Part shown: positions 23,165-35,982 of the stretch, piece by piece | Position numbering within the stretch: position 1 is the stretch's first letter | Layout of the letters: every line of letters starts with the position of its first letter | Source: Umbilicaria muhlenbergii | Lineage: Eukaryota; Ascomycota; Lecanoromycetes; Umbilicariales; Umbilicariaceae | Length of the DNA stretch: 64,000 nucleotides | Assembly (NCBI GenBank): GCA_000611775.1 | Contig: KK106981.1 | Location: 7,926,023 to 7,990,022, forward strand | Reading direction: 5' to 3' | The notes under the pieces: model-generated | What the model was told of the DNA's origin: nothing | The model's database searches: none | The model's input: only the letters and a program-made list of their open reading frames with translations | Made by a program: the position numbers and the translations under genes

Positions 23165-24768
23165 ATGTCCGCCTCTTCTCTACGATCCTTTGAGTACCTG
23201 GAGTCTCTTCCCGGTACCGTCTTCAATCGACTATACCAGCAGCCTTCGACGGCGCTGGCCATTTTCCGGCGCATGTTGACTCATCTGGGTATGCCATGCA
23301 CCTCTTAGCTTTGCTGTGGTGGTACTGATACCGTGTGTACGAAGCAAAGAGCTTTGTTATGGCTATGCTGTACATCAGTCATCCTCTTCCGGTAACAGAC
23401 CTCGAATATTGGGTGCGCGCGGACAGTAGACGGTAAGTGCCTCATCGCCAAAAAGAGGGCCATACTGAGCAGTAACAGTGAGAGAGACCATGCTATATCC
23501 CTGCTGGAGCGCCTTCACGTACTGTCCACCGCTGCTGTCAATCCCGGTCAGCCTCGAGCGTACACCCTAACCAATCCGTTCGCGGCCTCTCTACGGCTTG
23601 CACTTACTGGCGGAGGTAACCACAAGTCCTTCGGAATACCATGCAGTACGCCGGCCAAAAACCCCGTTACTATCGCCGAGCTTGATAATATTGCGCGAGG
23701 ACAATGGGAAGGTGTGCTGGGGTATATGGTGGGCAGTACTGGCATAGACCTATCCGACTCAGGGGTAAAACTCAGTCACGGAGTTAGGACCCTTTTGCAG
23801 CTAGGGGGTCTTGTCGAGGTTCGAGGCAAGAAGGTTGAGATTACTCAGGATGGGTTTGCGTTCATCCTTCAAGAGGTCAACGCACAAGTCTGGACTGTAC
23901 TTATATTGTACCTGGAGAATGCCGAGTCTGTATGTGCCGACTCTACCCCCAGCAGACCCAACTCCTCTTTAAACCTGGCTGTCGATTTGAATTGTAGCTG
24001 ACACTGCACAAGTTACAAATGGACCCAGTCGACGTCCTCTCCTTCCTCTTCATGCTCGGCAGCCTCGAACTCGGCCAAGACTACAGCAAGACAACCCTAA
24101 CCCCCACCCAGATCCAAATGCTCGAAGACCTCGGTGACTTTGGCATAGTTTATCAACCCTCCCCCACCTCCAGCCGTTTCTACCCGACTCGTCTCGCCAC
24201 GACCCTCACATCCGACGCCGGCGCCCTTCGCAGCGTATCTGCCGGTTTCGAGAACACTCTCCGCTCCGCCGACGGCAAAGGCTTCATCGTCATTGAAACG
24301 AACTACCGCGTTTACGCTTACACCTCCTCGCAGCTGCAAATTGCTATCCTGCAACTTTTCTGTCGACTATCCACTCGCTACCCCAATATGGTCGCCGGCA
24401 AAATCACGCGCGAGTCCATTCGCCGCGCGGTGGGCATGGGTATCACGAGCGATCAAATCATCAGTTTTCTCTCCACGCACGCGCATCCGCAGATGAAGAA
24501 GAACAACCCGATCTTGCCGCCTACAGTCGTCGACCAGATTCGACTGTGGCAGATCGAAGGCGAGCGTATGAAAGCCACAGTGGGGTTTCTGTTCAAGGAT
24601 TTTGTCAGTGCGGCCGAGTATGAGGCGCCTTGTCGGTATGCGGAGGAGGTCGGGGTGCTGGTGTGGAAAAATGATACTAGGAGGATGTTTTTTGTCACGA
24701 GGCATGAGCAGATTGCGACTTATTTGAAGAACAAACCGAAGAATCTGAAGAGTGCGCAGGTCGGGTGA
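23165..24768 (+). CDS. TFB2: TFIIH core subunit Tfb2/p52, 472 aa, 4 exons
   Basis: Regulatory partner of the XPB helicase in TFIIH, acting in RNA polymerase II initiation and nucleotide excision repair; nuclear. Model: join(23165..23288,23345..23432,23479..23929,24013..24768), introns of 56, 46 and 83 nt, sum divisible by three. Visible family segments: EYLESLPGTVFNRLYQQPS, ALAIFRRML, KSFVMAMLYISHPLPVTDLE, LTNPFAASLRLALTGGG, VLGYMVG, GLVEVRGKKVEITQDGFAFI, LSFLFMLGSLELGQDYS and FIVIETNYRVYAYTSS. The C-terminal Tfb5-binding region is present up to KNKPKNLKSAQVG. Length is close to that usual for fungal Tfb2. Confidence 0.95.
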
Positions 24769-25218
24769 AGGGCATAAAAGGGGCGTTTGGGGGTGAGGTC
24801 ATTGGGTCTTGGGGCGTGTCGGGTGTGCAGGTACGGCGATTTTTCTCAAAAAGTTGCGTCGCTGCATTGCATATGATACCATTCGCGGCTTGTTTTTGAC
24901 CTGCATTGTGCTATCTGTCTGAGAGTCGTATGACCAGAACAGCTCACTCTAGAGTGTGCTGCATCCTTACATCACAAGAATTCTCAGACACTTGCTCCAG
25001 TCCATCCAATACTACATACCCAGGTGGTCAGATGGACAAGAACAAACACTTGCCTGGTCCACTCAAATCCTCCATAACCGCCCACGTGAGTTGCAAGCAG
25101 AACAGGGCGCAAATGAGAGATCCTCATCCAAACCCGTCTGCGCACAGGGGATAAAAGGGAACACTGATGCCCGCCCATCCGACACCAAAGTTCCCCAAAT
25201 CCCCCTACGCAAGCAACA
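24769..25218. other. Convergent 3' intergenic region
   Basis: 450 bp between TFB2 and the C-terminus of the minus-strand gene. No feature recognised. Confidence 0.5.
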
Positions 25219-26936
25219 TCACCACCCCCCACTCCTCTTCCGCCCCTTCTTCCCACCCTTCCCCTTCTTCCAAAACAACCCCCCTTTCTTCTTCACCTGC
25301 TCCTGCTGCCCCACCACCACCACCTCTTCCTCCTTCTCCTCCTCCCCCTCTTCCTCATCCTCCTCGTCCGACAAAATCATCGCCCGCTCCCCCTTCCCAC
25401 TAAAGATCCCCCCCCTCTCCATCCTATACTCCTCGACCACACGCCTCGTATACGCCAGCTTGAAAGCCGCCAAACTCGCCTTGGCTTCTTCGGTTTGGCA
25501 GAGAGAGTTCAGGTGCACGAAGACGCGGCGGGTGCGGCGCCCGTCGTCGTGCATGCCGCTCACGGCGGGGAATGCGGTTGGGTTTTGCATCTCTTCTGTG
25601 CGGAAGCGGTCGGAGAGGGCCGTGAAGCGCCCGGCCCAGTAGCCGGTGGGCATGGCGGTGTGGATCTGGGGGAGTGGGCGGGTTAGTTGGCGAGGGAGAG
25701 GGAGGAGTGGGGAGTACTTACGTGACGGGGGTTCTGGGGGATAGGGGTTTCGGCACGGGACTCCGTCTCTTCGGCGACGTCTTCGGTTTGTGCTTCGAGG
25801 TGTGCTTCGGCGTGTGCTTCAGCGGGTTGAAGCTTCTCTCGGACAACCGCTAGCTTTGCGGCTTCGAGTTTTTGCCTGAGGTTCGCAAGTGCTCGGCCAG
25901 CTGAAGATCCAGGGGTTGGGGTTGGCGTCTCGGATTCTTCGACTTTGGGTTCTGCTTGAGGTTCAAGAAGTTCAGATGTGACAGGGAGTGAGATCTCGTC
26001 TGCATTCGAAAAAGAGACTCGAGCATTTCCGGAAGAATTAGGCTCTGGGACATCCGTGAGAGTGGGAGTGAGTGTTTTGCTGGTCTTGGGTGCAGCACGC
26101 ACAGGGATGCGGCTTATGCCTGAAGATATCGACGCTGGTGTACGCTTGGGGTGAGGTGTGCCGCCACGACCTTTGCTAGAGGAAGTCGTAGTCGGAGTTT
26201 TCTTGACTGCGTGAGTTGGGGTCAAGATCTGGTTTTCCTTGAACGCCCCAAGAATCGCCTTGCGCCGATTCTCGCTGCTGGACGTAGTACGGGCATAACT
26301 TGGGGTCCGGGGAGATGAGGTGGCGCTTGCGAGCTCTCCTTGCAGCTCACCCAATGTCTTGCGCCGTGGCACCGGAGGACCCAGTGGAGCCATGAGTTGG
26401 TGTTGGATGATCTGGACGCTGGACTCACGCGGCTGGTGGTTGTATTGGGGGGTGACAGGAGCGCTAGCTTGGCGCGAAAAGAACGGTGTCTGTGCAATAC
26501 GTGTCGACAACTTGCCTGACCTTGAGCTTGGCTGCTGGTTCTCTATCTTGGAGCGATCTGAGCGTGGGAAGGACGCAAGTGAGCTGGAGGACACAAGTGT
26601 CGAGCCGGACGTGTTTGTTTTCGAGCCAAAGGCGTTCAGGTTTCTGAAGAACGAGGTACTTCGAGCTATTCCGGACGCGGTAGGCAGACGAGACTGGGCT
26701 GAAGTGCCTGTCGGGACGTTCGCCACTGTACGGCGGCGGCTGAACGTGTTGGTCGCGAACTTGTTGAGCGTGTCTGAGAACGAAGACTTTCTACGATCAA
26801 GAGATGGACGGTCAGATGGATCCATTGCGGCATTCATCTCTGCAGCATTATCAGCTTCTTCCCTGGTAGCCATTTCGGTGGCCTGATTGGTCGTGTCTAA
26901 CGATAGAAAAGAGATGTTGGTGAGAAAGAGGCTCAC
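25219..26936 (-). CDS. Conserved Ser-rich fungal protein, 553 aa, 2 exons
   Basis: Model: complement(join(25219..25665,25722..26936)), one 56-nt GT-AG intron; both exons are multiples of three. The N-terminal ~400 residues are Ser/Thr/Pro-rich and disordered-looking, with basic motifs (SLDRRKSSF, TFSRRRTVA, PVPRRKTLGELQ) that look like phosphorylation sites, then a short helix (ALANLRQKLEAAKLAV). The conserved part follows the intron: TAMPTGYWAGRFTALSDRF, then RRTRRVFVHLNSLC and ASLAAFKLAYTRRVVEEY. The tail has an acidic run (DEEDEEEGEEEKEEE) and a Lys/Gly-rich end. I recall the YWxGRF segment from many ascomycete proteins of unknown function, but I cannot name a role. Start may be the Met at 26873. 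Confidence 0.8.
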
Positions 26937-27061
26937 TTTCGCTAGCGTCTTAACGGTAGCCCTAAGGCTCCCGGGGGCCGCGATGCGGCTCTTACAGGGA
27001 CCTTTCGGGCATCGCCCAAGTTATCAGCTCACCGAAACCACCAACGTCCGGCACCACAATC

Positions 27062-27912
27062 ATGGCAGTGCCATTGGCGCAAGCTCTCCGGGCGACATCC
27101 AGACGCGAGCAAGAGACAACCAGAACATTCCTGCCGCAATACGATACCACTCCCAGGTGAGCTCTCACCTCCACACCGGCTAATCTACGTCAAGAAACAC
27201 TTCAGTCGCCATCTTCTATCAAACTAACACTTGGTGCAGGAGACAGCCTGGCGAGGCTCTGGTCACTTCTTTCTCCGGCTTCCCGCTCGAGACGATCCCA
27301 CAAGAGCTCTTCGAGGAGATCACCTCGCACCTACCCTTCGAAGACAAGCGCAACCTCGCTCAAGCGTCCAGAACGTGCTACCTCCGCACAGGCACCACCA
27401 GACCAGAGAACCGCCGCCAATGGATCCGCTACCTCGAGTCCCAATGCCGCTACCTCCCCTCCAACCGCCTCGACCTCAAGAGCTACTCCTCCATGGAAGT
27501 CTGCGAAGCGTGTCTCGAGATCGTGCCGTACCAGGTCATCAAACGCGACTCGCACTTCTGGTGGATAGAGAATGAGACCAACCAGCGCCGGAGGCGTCCA
27601 GATGCCGAATCTAGAGAGTTCCGCTTGAAGAACAATCCATTCAGACCGGTGGGCTTCGTTGGTGTTTGTAGTGAGGCCGGGATCCGTTGGACGCATGAGC
27701 AGTGGGAGCAATTGGCTTGCCGTAGATGTCGGTATTACCGCCGGGAGATGATCAAGACGCTGTGCATGGAGAAGGGGCAGTGCAAGAAGTGGCAGGTTGA
27801 GGAGGTGCCGGTGAGGGTCGGAGTGTGGAAGAAGATCAACACTGTTTTCGAGCTGGCCTTGGCTGCAGCAAAGCGTTGTTTTAGGCGAGGGAATAGGGCC
27901 GGGAGGGATTGA
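27062..27912 (+). CDS. F-box protein, 255 aa, 2 exons
   Basis: Likely substrate adaptor of an SCF ubiquitin ligase. Model: join(27062..27156,27240..27912), an 83-nt GT-AG intron, total divisible by three. The F-box follows the join: FPLETIPQELFEEITSHLPF, then EDKRNLAQASRTCY. C-terminal to it are paired cysteines, CEAC (SSMEVCEACLEIV) and CRRC, with a further Cys pair in LCMEKGQCKKW, which could bind zinc. No leucine-rich or WD repeats are present, so the substrate cannot be guessed. The short first exon (MAVPLAQALRATSRR) is the least certain part; an internal start in exon 2 would still keep the F-box. Confidence 0.75.
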
Positions 27913-28408
27913 AGAGCTAATGATATGCGATGCGAAAGGTATGTGTATATGAGTAAGGTATGCAGTCTTGTTCGGTATCGCTGACTAAGTTACTGAGCTA
28001 GGGGGTTCAGGATTGTTATGCGGCGGGAACGATTTCTGGAGTACGTGTGGTAGTCATGCGAGCATGAGTAACGATTACGAGAAGACGAGTGATGATTAGC
28101 CAGAGTCTGGACATGATACTTGGTTTATTCCACCCGATTCGAATTAGGATATGATGAGTCGGAACTTATTTGGATCTATCAAGGAGACCAAGTCTGTCAA
28201 AATCTGTAGGCTGCCAGGAGAACAGTGACGGTGCAGCGCTTGTCCACTGCATGATGACTGCCTACCGAGTGGACATCGCTTGGGTAGAGGCTCCTTAGGC
28301 GTGGTAACTAGTACCCTAAAATTTTATGAAAATCTCTGGATACGCCCTCCTTGCAACCCTTGTCCCCGTCCTCTCCTTACGCCAAAGTCATACCCTCTTG
28401 TCCAAAAA
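27913..28408. other. Convergent 3' intergenic region
   Basis: About 500 bp between the F-box gene and the TOF1 stop codon. No feature recognised. Confidence 0.5.
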
Positions 28409-31400
28409 TCATTCATCCTCATCACTATCTTCTAACAACCCAGCCATAACCCGCCGTCCAGTTCTATGCACAACCGGCACATCATCATCCTCATCTTCCC
28501 CACTAGAATCCAGCTGCATAGCATCAACCTTGTCCCGCACCAGTACTCTCGTCGGACTGGAGGGTTGTGTATGGCTGTCGGACGCCTCGTCCGAGTGTTC
28601 TTTCTGGTGGAGCTCTTGCGAAGAGTGCATATGTTGCGATGATAGAGGCGTGTCGGAAGCCTCATCTTCGCTTGTTTCGAAGGCTTTTCGGTTTGTTGGG
28701 GAAGAGGCACCGCTGGTGATGAGTATTTCTTCGTCATGATCGGAATCGTTGCTCATAGAGTCCTCATCTTCGGAAAGTTGCTGTTTGCGCCTTTTCTTCT
28801 GCTTGGGGGTTCCGCTACCTTGAGCCTTCCGCTTCTTGCCCTTGCGAGGTTTCCCATCATCTTCTGCAATACCACTCAGATTGCCTGTCCTTAAAGCCTC
28901 GAGCACCCTTAGGGATTGCCCTTTCCGTGTCTGCTCTTCTCTCGCAAAGAACTCCATATACTTTTCCTCGTCCTCTTCTTCATCGCTATCATGCACGTAA
29001 AGGTCGCTCTTGATCTTACGCATCTTTTCCAGGTTAGCCTCGTCCCTAGCCTTCCTCCGTGCAGCCCTTGTCTCCTCATCAATCTCTCTTGGCTCGTCAG
29101 GATCGAATCGCTTTCGCTCTCGGCGGTTCTTCTTCAATTCCTCCAGAGCATCTGACTTGCGGTTTGTAGGTCCTCCAGCGGGGAACAGGAAGTCCTCATC
29201 GCCGTTCGTGACAGCGCCATCATCCTCCGAGTCATCGTCATATTCGGCACGAGGCTTGACTGTGGGCTTCCTACGGAGCATTTCTTCTGCTGTTAGAGGA
29301 TCTTCGTCACCATATTGCATAACAGGGTTGTCTCGATGTCTCCCTAATATGTCGTGCGTCTCTCGTAAGTCCTGCGAAGTGATAATTGAGGGAATAATCC
29401 AGGTTGCGTCAGGCTCATCGTCGATACCTATCCGCTCAAAGCCCACCAAGGACATGAGGAGGCGGAGTTTATTGTCTTTGAACATGGCTATTCTTCGCTC
29501 CTCGTTGTCTGGCTTCACAACTGTGCTAAAGTTAGCATGTCCAGAGAGACCGATAGAGTCTGCCAACTCACTGATGGATGGTGCTCTCCGTGAGTCGTCC
29601 ACTGACTCTACGCTCTCCCCCTTCTCTGCTCCTTGTAACCTCCTTGCCTCGGCCTCGGCCTCCCAGCTTTGCCGCTCGATTGCGGCAGAAGATAGCACGT
29701 CCTTCACCCAATCGACTGCTTCAGGTTTGTTCTCTATCAGAACGGCCACTGCTACGCCAACCTGCTCATCCTTCGTCATTGCACCTTTCACCTCCAACTC
29801 AGCAGGCGCTCTAGGTTTCAACGGAATCGTTTGCTTCTCGTATCCATACTCCAAGTAGAAGACTGTAGAATTGATCTTGCTGAATAGCAGCTCCACTGCA
29901 AGCTCCGGACGCTGCTCGAGCCTCTTGATCATTCTCTTAAACAATTGTCGTACCAGCTCATCCCAGTCCTGGTACATTGGATTCGCAACGTCTAAACCTT
30001 CTGGACCTTTGATCATCTTATTGAAAAGCGCAATGATATCCAATCGAAAAAGCACGACACTCATTCCGTGTTTGAATGCTACTCGATAGAAGAACCGGTG
30101 GGCTCGCTTCAGCTGCTCGGTCTTCAGATCGTTATAATATCGTAGGAAAGAGACGAAGGTATCAACGCAATGCTGGGTCACGAACTTGGCAGAGAATCGT
30201 GTGAAATCGAACTTGCGTTCCTTGGAGACACGCTGCGCTTCCGCTACATCGTCTGCTTCCGAGTCTTGGTTGTCCACATCGTTCGACGGTCCATTGTCTG
30301 ATCCCGCGATCTTCTTCTTCCGACGGGCACGTCGTCGCGAGCGGACTTGTAGGTCTAGATTTTCTTTTGAGTAACGCTCAAGCATACGCAGGAAAACATG
30401 AGAAAGCTCCGTGCAAGCATCAAGATAGCCAAAGCCTTGATCTTTGTAGCCTCTAAGTATGCTGATGATCCGATCATGAGTGCTTTCTTCGTAGAAGATA
30501 CGGTTCTGGATATTTTCTGCAATCTCCTGATCCTCATAAATTGGTGACTCGGACATTTCCTGTACGGTGAGAAGGATTTGTGTGAAACACCGCATACCAG
30601 CATTGACGTCTTGCCAGGACTTCAAGTCGAGTTGGTTTTGCATGAAACGGTTCAACAAAATAAATGTTTCTTGGTTCAAGACGCTCGCTACCAGAGCAAA
30701 GCTGTCAAATTCGAATACGTCGTTCATCTTCTTTTGCTTGTCGGCCTCTTTTTTCGTTTTCCGTCGAACACGCTCAGCTTCGAGGAACCAGGAGACAAGG
30801 AAGAAGAATTGCTGTGCATGGGTCTCAAGGATTCGGTCTGCCTCACGCTCGATGGCTTTACGGATATGGCTAAATAAAGGGTTAAAGCCGGAGTCCAAGA
30901 ACTCTTCCACAAAACCTCGCAAGTGTGTTTTTGCATTGCCAGTCAACGGGACAGCGATGTCGAAATGATTCTGTAAGGGCTCGGTGTCTTTGCGTCGCTG
31001 TTTTGGCTTGTTCCATTTCTTAGTCTGGTCCATCTTGGAGAGAGTCTGTTGACTGTTCGCTAGCACCTCTTGACCAGATACGGTGGAGACTCGAGCATCG
31101 TCACGCTTCACCCAGATCATTGTACCAAACCGGTTGTGCCTTGTGGGCGCATTCTTGGCGTAGTTCCTATGCATGCCTGCCTCCTTGGCCAGCAAGGCTC
31201 GAAGCTCGTCCGATCTTGTCGCATCCAACTGAGCATCGTCCATGAAAAGCTTCTCGATGTCGACACCTTTCACTAAATGAAATAGAATCTCCATAAGCAT
31301 GACGTCCTGAGTGTTGAAATCCTCGCCCATGTTTGACGCAATGGTGAGGAGTAGAGCGAGGACGTCCTGGTAATGGAATGCTTCTATTGTTGCGGATCTA

Positions 31401-32135
31401 GAAATGTCGTTTTCGTCCCCTTCAGAGGGTAGGTGTTGGGGTGGCGAGATCAAAGCAACATTCCGGAAGAAGTAAAGCAGGAGTTTTATGATGCCTTCGT
31501 CTCGGGAGATTCGTTCGCCCATCGGTAGTGCCATAGATGGCAAGCCTATACGCACAGCTGTACGTAGTACTTGTGCCGACTCTCGATCCAGGATTGCACG
31601 CTTGTATGAGACTTGAGCGAGCTGCAAGTACGGGATATGTCGGTGGTGATTGACAGTCATCTGTTGCTCGTCCTTTTCGATTGGCCAGGTCAGTGGCACT
31701 AGTAGCTCCACTGGGAAGATACACATCAGCGTCTACGACCACCAAATATGCCACCCGATACATACAACATGCCAGTGCAATCTTCGACTTGAGTCTGTCT
31801 TCCGTGGCGTCTTCGGGCCATGCTGCTAGGATTTTCAAAAGATCCCCACTGACGAGGTTCGCCTCTGCAAGACACCTTGCAACGTCCAGCCTGTTTGCTT
31901 TCTCGTCGTAAAGTCTGAGCCATTTCTTGAGATCCTTGAGACATGCCAATGCATCGTCTCCCAGCACGTAGCAACCATCCTCGTCGGCGCCGGTTCCTCC
32001 AAGCTATTTGCGCCATCAGATTCCCCAAATCCAATGGATCCGAGTGAGGATTTCACTTACAGCAGATACAAGGCTGTAGACATGTGCGCGGACCTCGGGG
32101 TCTACTACGCCATGTGAAGGATCTACCCAATCCAT
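28409..32135 (-). CDS. TOF1: Tof1/Swi1/Timeless replication fork protection factor, 1204 aa
   Basis: Partner of Csm3/Swi3 in the complex that pauses and stabilises replication forks and supports S-phase checkpoint signalling; nuclear. Model: complement(join(28409..31710,31766..32003,32061..32135)), introns of 57 and 55 nt, sum divisible by three. The Timeless domain fills the N-terminal half: [73 protein letters not shown] and [20 protein letters not shown]. The middle includes [20 protein letters not shown]. The C-terminal third is acidic and Lys-rich ([29 protein letters not shown]), ending [12 protein letters not shown]. Length agrees with fungal Tof1 proteins. Confidence 0.95.
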
Positions 32136-32396
32136 TGCTCTTTTGCTGACCGGTTGCTTGAAATCGTCAAGGTCGACGATATTGAATCTGGGGAGACGCG
32201 ACGCGCGAACCCCTGTACACGCTGCTCTTAAGTGGCTTGGCGCTCGCGCAGCTTGAGATGGCCCGTGCGCCGTCCGATGCAAATGCCAATGCCGAGCGAC
32301 GTCATGCTCGGCAATTTCAAAAGCTCCCGATGCCCTGAAGTATTTCTCCAGCAGTGAGGACCGCGTGTGTTTGTTCTCTTCTTTCAGGAAAGCAAC
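32136..32396. promoter_or_regulatory. Divergent promoter of TOF1 and the acyl-CoA dehydrogenase gene
   Basis: 261 bp separate the two start codons. An open frame continues upstream of the TOF1 ATG to 32282, but the family N-terminus fits the Met at 32135. The TTTCTCCAG-type pyrimidine tract before 32397 may belong to the + strand leader. Confidence 0.55.
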
Positions 32397-33479
32397 ATGT
32401 TCTCAAGCGTTGGTAAGAGGCAACTGTGCAGTCCAGCAGTACTGCGCAATGCCCGCTGCTTCTCCGCAAGTCCCTCCGCTGCAGCGGCGGCGGAGGTGAA
32501 GAGACTGGGTGTCATTGGGGCTGGGCAAATGGTAGGCTGAACCAATCGCCCATTGGGATATTTCAGAGCATCAAGTGCTGATTGAAGGAGGTCAGGGTTT
32601 AGGCATAGCGCTTGTCGCTGCGCTGAGGGCGAAAATACCGGTCACATTAGTAGATACCTCGCAGGCTTCGATCGACAAGGGCTTGAAGTTTGCAGGTGCG
32701 AGGGAACAAGACTGGACTCTGGCAGCCACATACTAAGTCTCTATACAGACAAATTGCTTGAGAAAGACGTCTCAAAAGACCGAATATCCAAAGACGACGC
32801 CACGGCCGCCCGCGAACGTCTCACACCCACCACAAAAATGGACGACCTCTCAAATGTCGACTTCGTAATCGAAGCCGTCCCCGAGGTCCCTTCCCTCAAA
32901 ACAACCATCTTCTCGCAACTGGCCTCCATCTGCCCCGCCCACGCCATCCTCGCCACCAACACCTCCTCCATCTCCATAACCAAGATCGCCGCCGCCACAA
33001 CCCAAGACGCCACAGACCTGTCCGCCGCGTCGCGCGTCATAAGTACGCATTTCATGAACCCGGTGCCGGTGCAAAAGGGCGTGGAGATTATTTCCGGGTT
33101 GCAGACGAGCCAAGACACGGTCGATACAGCCATGGCGTTTGTGAAGAAGATGGGGAAGGTCCCGTCGCAGTCGGCGGATTCGCCGGGGTTTTTGGCGAAT
33201 CGGATCTTGATGCCTTATATCAACGAAGCGATTATTTGTTTGGAGACGGGGGTGGGTGGGAAGGAGGATATTGATAGTATTATGAAGAATGGGACGAATG
33301 TGCCCATGGGACCTTTGCAGTTGGCGGACTTTATCGGCATAGATACGTGTTTGGCGATTATGAAGGTGTTGTACGAGGAGACGGGTGATAGTAAATACAG
33401 ACCCGCGGTGCTGCTGAGGAAAATGGTGGATGCGGGTTGGCTGGGGAAGAAGAGCGGGAAGGGGTTTTATGATTATTGA
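32397..33479 (+). CDS. 3-hydroxyacyl/3-hydroxybutyryl-CoA dehydrogenase, 321 aa
   Basis: NAD-dependent oxidation of L-3-hydroxyacyl-CoA to 3-ketoacyl-CoA in fatty-acid beta-oxidation. Model: join(32397..32531,32596..32695,32749..33479), introns of 64 and 53 nt, sum divisible by three. N-terminal ~30 residues (MFSSVGKRQLCSPAVLRNAR) are basic and Ser/Ala-rich like a mitochondrial presequence. The Rossmann motif is LGVIGAGQMGLGIALVAA (GxGxxG at ~41-46, crossing intron 1). Other family segments: DFVIEAVPE, ATNTSSISITKIA, the catalytic-His region STHFMNPVPVQKGVEII, DSPGFLANRILMPYINEAI, MGPLQLADFIGIDTCL and the C-terminal GWLGKKSGKGFYDY. It lacks a hydratase domain, so it is the monofunctional type. 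Chain-length preference cannot be read. Confidence 0.93.
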
Positions 33480-33625
33480 TCTCTACCACGATTTGGATTC
33501 GAACAGTAAAAATCAATATATCATGAAGCTATGAAACGTAGACATAGACTTTGTCATGCACCAAGATGCGATACAACTCAGCTTCTAGATGGCCCGACCA
33601 CCTCAATCCACTACCACAGCCCCCT

Positions 33626-35890
33626 CTAAACCTTCCTCTTCAGCAACCCCTTGAAGAAATCAAAACTATTACTATCACTCTGCAGCGTCCACATCTTTCC
33701 CGTAGGCCGATCCTCCCACCCCAACTCCTCCGCCATCAAAAGGCCCCAATCCCTCGTAATCCCTTTAATCCTCGCCTTCTGCCCGCCCTCCGCCTCCAAC
33801 GTCACGATTTGATCTGTATGCAACCAATACTTGTAGTACGTCTCCTCGAACTGTCTATCGAAGCCCGTGCGGCAGAAACGCGTGTAGAGGGAGGAGAAAG
33901 TAGTGAGAATGCGGGCGAGCAGTTTCTCGAGCGTGAAGAGCGGGGGGTGGGGAGTGGGTAGGAGGGAGATTAGCGCGTTGAGGGAGGTGGTGGGGGAGGC
34001 GTTGGTGGTGTTGAGGCCGATGCCGACGACGGAGAGGTATTCGCTCGAGGAGTAGTGCGAGTTTACGAGTATACCGCCGATTTTGACGTAGGCTTTTTCT
34101 TTGGGCTTGCTTGGGTCTTGCGCGTCTGGATTGGAAGATCGTTAGCGGGTTTGTCGTGGAGGAGGGAGGGGGGGTAGTTGAGACGCACAGATATCGTTAG
34201 GCCATTTAAGCTTAAGGGGCATTTCTTGGTAGCCGATGTCGTAGGATTTGACACCTTCGACTATGGCGAGCGCGGCGAGGTATTGAATGAATACTACGGG
34301 AGCCTGAGGTGTGATGGCCATGGGATGCCGGATGCAGGTTGAGAACATCAGAGAGCCTGCTGGCGATACCCAGACGTTTGAGCCTCGGCCTCTTCCAGCG
34401 ACCTGGACTGTTGCGGTGGCGGTGAAGCCAGAAGGAAGACGTCGAAGCATTTGGGTATTTCTAGTCACGTTGGTTAGAAACACCTCTGAAGAGAGAAGAG
34501 ACAAACTCAACGATGCGTACTTCTCTAGTAGTGAGTTCGTGCTAGTGACCACTTCACCGTATAGCAAATAGTTCCCTAATTTATTATCGTGATCTTTCGA
34601 TTTTTCTTGATAGTGCTTTAGGTTCGAGTAGAAAGCGTTATGGTTGAAGTACGGGGTCTCTTTCGATGCTGGGTAGTCTTTCTCATGCACGACGATGCGC
34701 TTCACAACGGTGTTATAATCGACTATTCTATCCTCCCCAGCATTGCTTTGGTCAGTCTTATCGCTTTCATCTCCCTGGAGCGTACTGGCAAGAGAATTGA
34801 GGGACCATGTATTTCGCTTCTCCAGATGGAATGTATCTGTATCATCTTTGATGTATTCTTCGCCATCGCGGATGGACACAATCTCTTGCAAGCTAGCGAC
34901 TATTCCTGATGTCTCTGAGGGTTCCATAGACGAAAGATGAAGTCGGGAAAGTGAAGGTACCGTATTATCGTCTTGGTTCACTCGCAGACCGAGCCTCGTT
35001 AAGCAGGCTTTGACAAAGTCCATCCTGGGCTTGTCATCTCTTGTGAGATCATCAACAACCTGGGGAAAGTCGGGTCCGTCCGCCTCTTTGTCAAGATTGA
35101 TTGGCGCGAACCTTTTGAGCTGTCAGCATCCTTGTACTTACAACAGAGAAACAATAACAGACTCTGGATGTGGGCTGGTCAGTACTGCACCCCCTTCGCC
35201 GACTCTGCAATAGACGACTGCTGCAGCTCCCTCTCCAGGATCTACATCGATCTTCTCGGTAAAGCTTGCCAGTATCTCTACTCCCCTGTCCTTATATTTT
35301 GGTGCATCGACAAAGACACCTCCGCCGTTGTAGTAAGACCGGAAAACAGCCGGTATGGAACCCTCACCGAGTGCATCTTTCTCCACTCGTAGTTCTACGG
35401 CCCTTGCACCCACTTCGCTATGGTAGACAAAACCAGAGAATGCACATCCACGACATGTTCCAGGATAAAATGCCAGCTCTCGATCGCCGACAACCTCCAT
35501 CTTCTTATCGCCAACTTCGAATTCACAGCGCTTAGAACCATAATAGCCCCCAGCGCAGAGACCTAGATAGGCCCCTCCCCTTTCAACAAATTGAGTAATT
35601 CGCCTGTTACCTTCGCCGTTAAGAGTACGGCAGTAGGGCAGGTCTGCACCACCCGGGATGACCAGTAAAGCGCATGTGCCGGTCCAAGGTTCCTTGATGA
35701 GGGCATCGCCAGACACAGGAATGACTGCGTAATGTGGAGCAAGCAAGCGGCGTAGCGTGAACAGACAGTGCCGGACAGCCTCGAATGTAGTACCATTCCC
35801 TGGCAAACAAATCAGATATTGAAATTTGACATGTTTTCAATTGTTCAAGGTACCTGAATATACAAGCACGTTCATGCGCTTGGAAGCCAT
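33626..35890 (-). CDS. BPL1: Biotin-protein ligase, 678 aa, 5 exons
   Basis: Attaches biotin to a lysine of carboxylases such as acetyl-CoA and pyruvate carboxylase. Model: complement(join(33626..34125,34189..34460,34521..35111,35163..35799,35854..35890)), GT-AG introns of 51-63 nt, sum divisible by three. The N-terminal glutamine-amidotransferase-like region of eukaryotic ligases is present: MNVLVYSGNGTT, LLVIPGGADLPYCRTL, GGAYLGLCAGGYYGS and GGAVLTSPHPE. The catalytic half has GEVVTSTNSLLEKN, VAGRGRGSNVWVSPAGSL (the biotinyl-AMP loop), KLKWPNDIYAQ, KIGGILVNS and VGIGLNTTN. The C-terminal cap has the short segment VTLEAEGGQKARIKGI. Intron 3 is 60 nt and in frame; removing it restores the usual spacing before MLRRLPSGF, so I call it an intron. 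Confidence 0.94.
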
Positions 35891-35982
35891 TTTTAGAGCT
35901 GCTTTCTTGAGGAACGCTGCAACCGAAATAAAACACGCTTGGAATCCGCAACTCTCTCAATTCAGATTGGATGCGAAGAACG
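35891..35982. promoter_or_regulatory. Very short divergent promoter, BPL1 / COA4
   Basis: Only 92 bp lie between the two start codons, so core promoters or 5' leaders must overlap or leaders be very short. No TATA box seen. Confidence 0.6.

Noticed and set aside
31422-31967. 181-aa minus frame containing part of the TOF1 N-terminus
   Set aside because: It includes unspliced intron sequence after IALAC and leaves the TOF1 frame; the spliced model gives the conserved LELLVPLTW segment.
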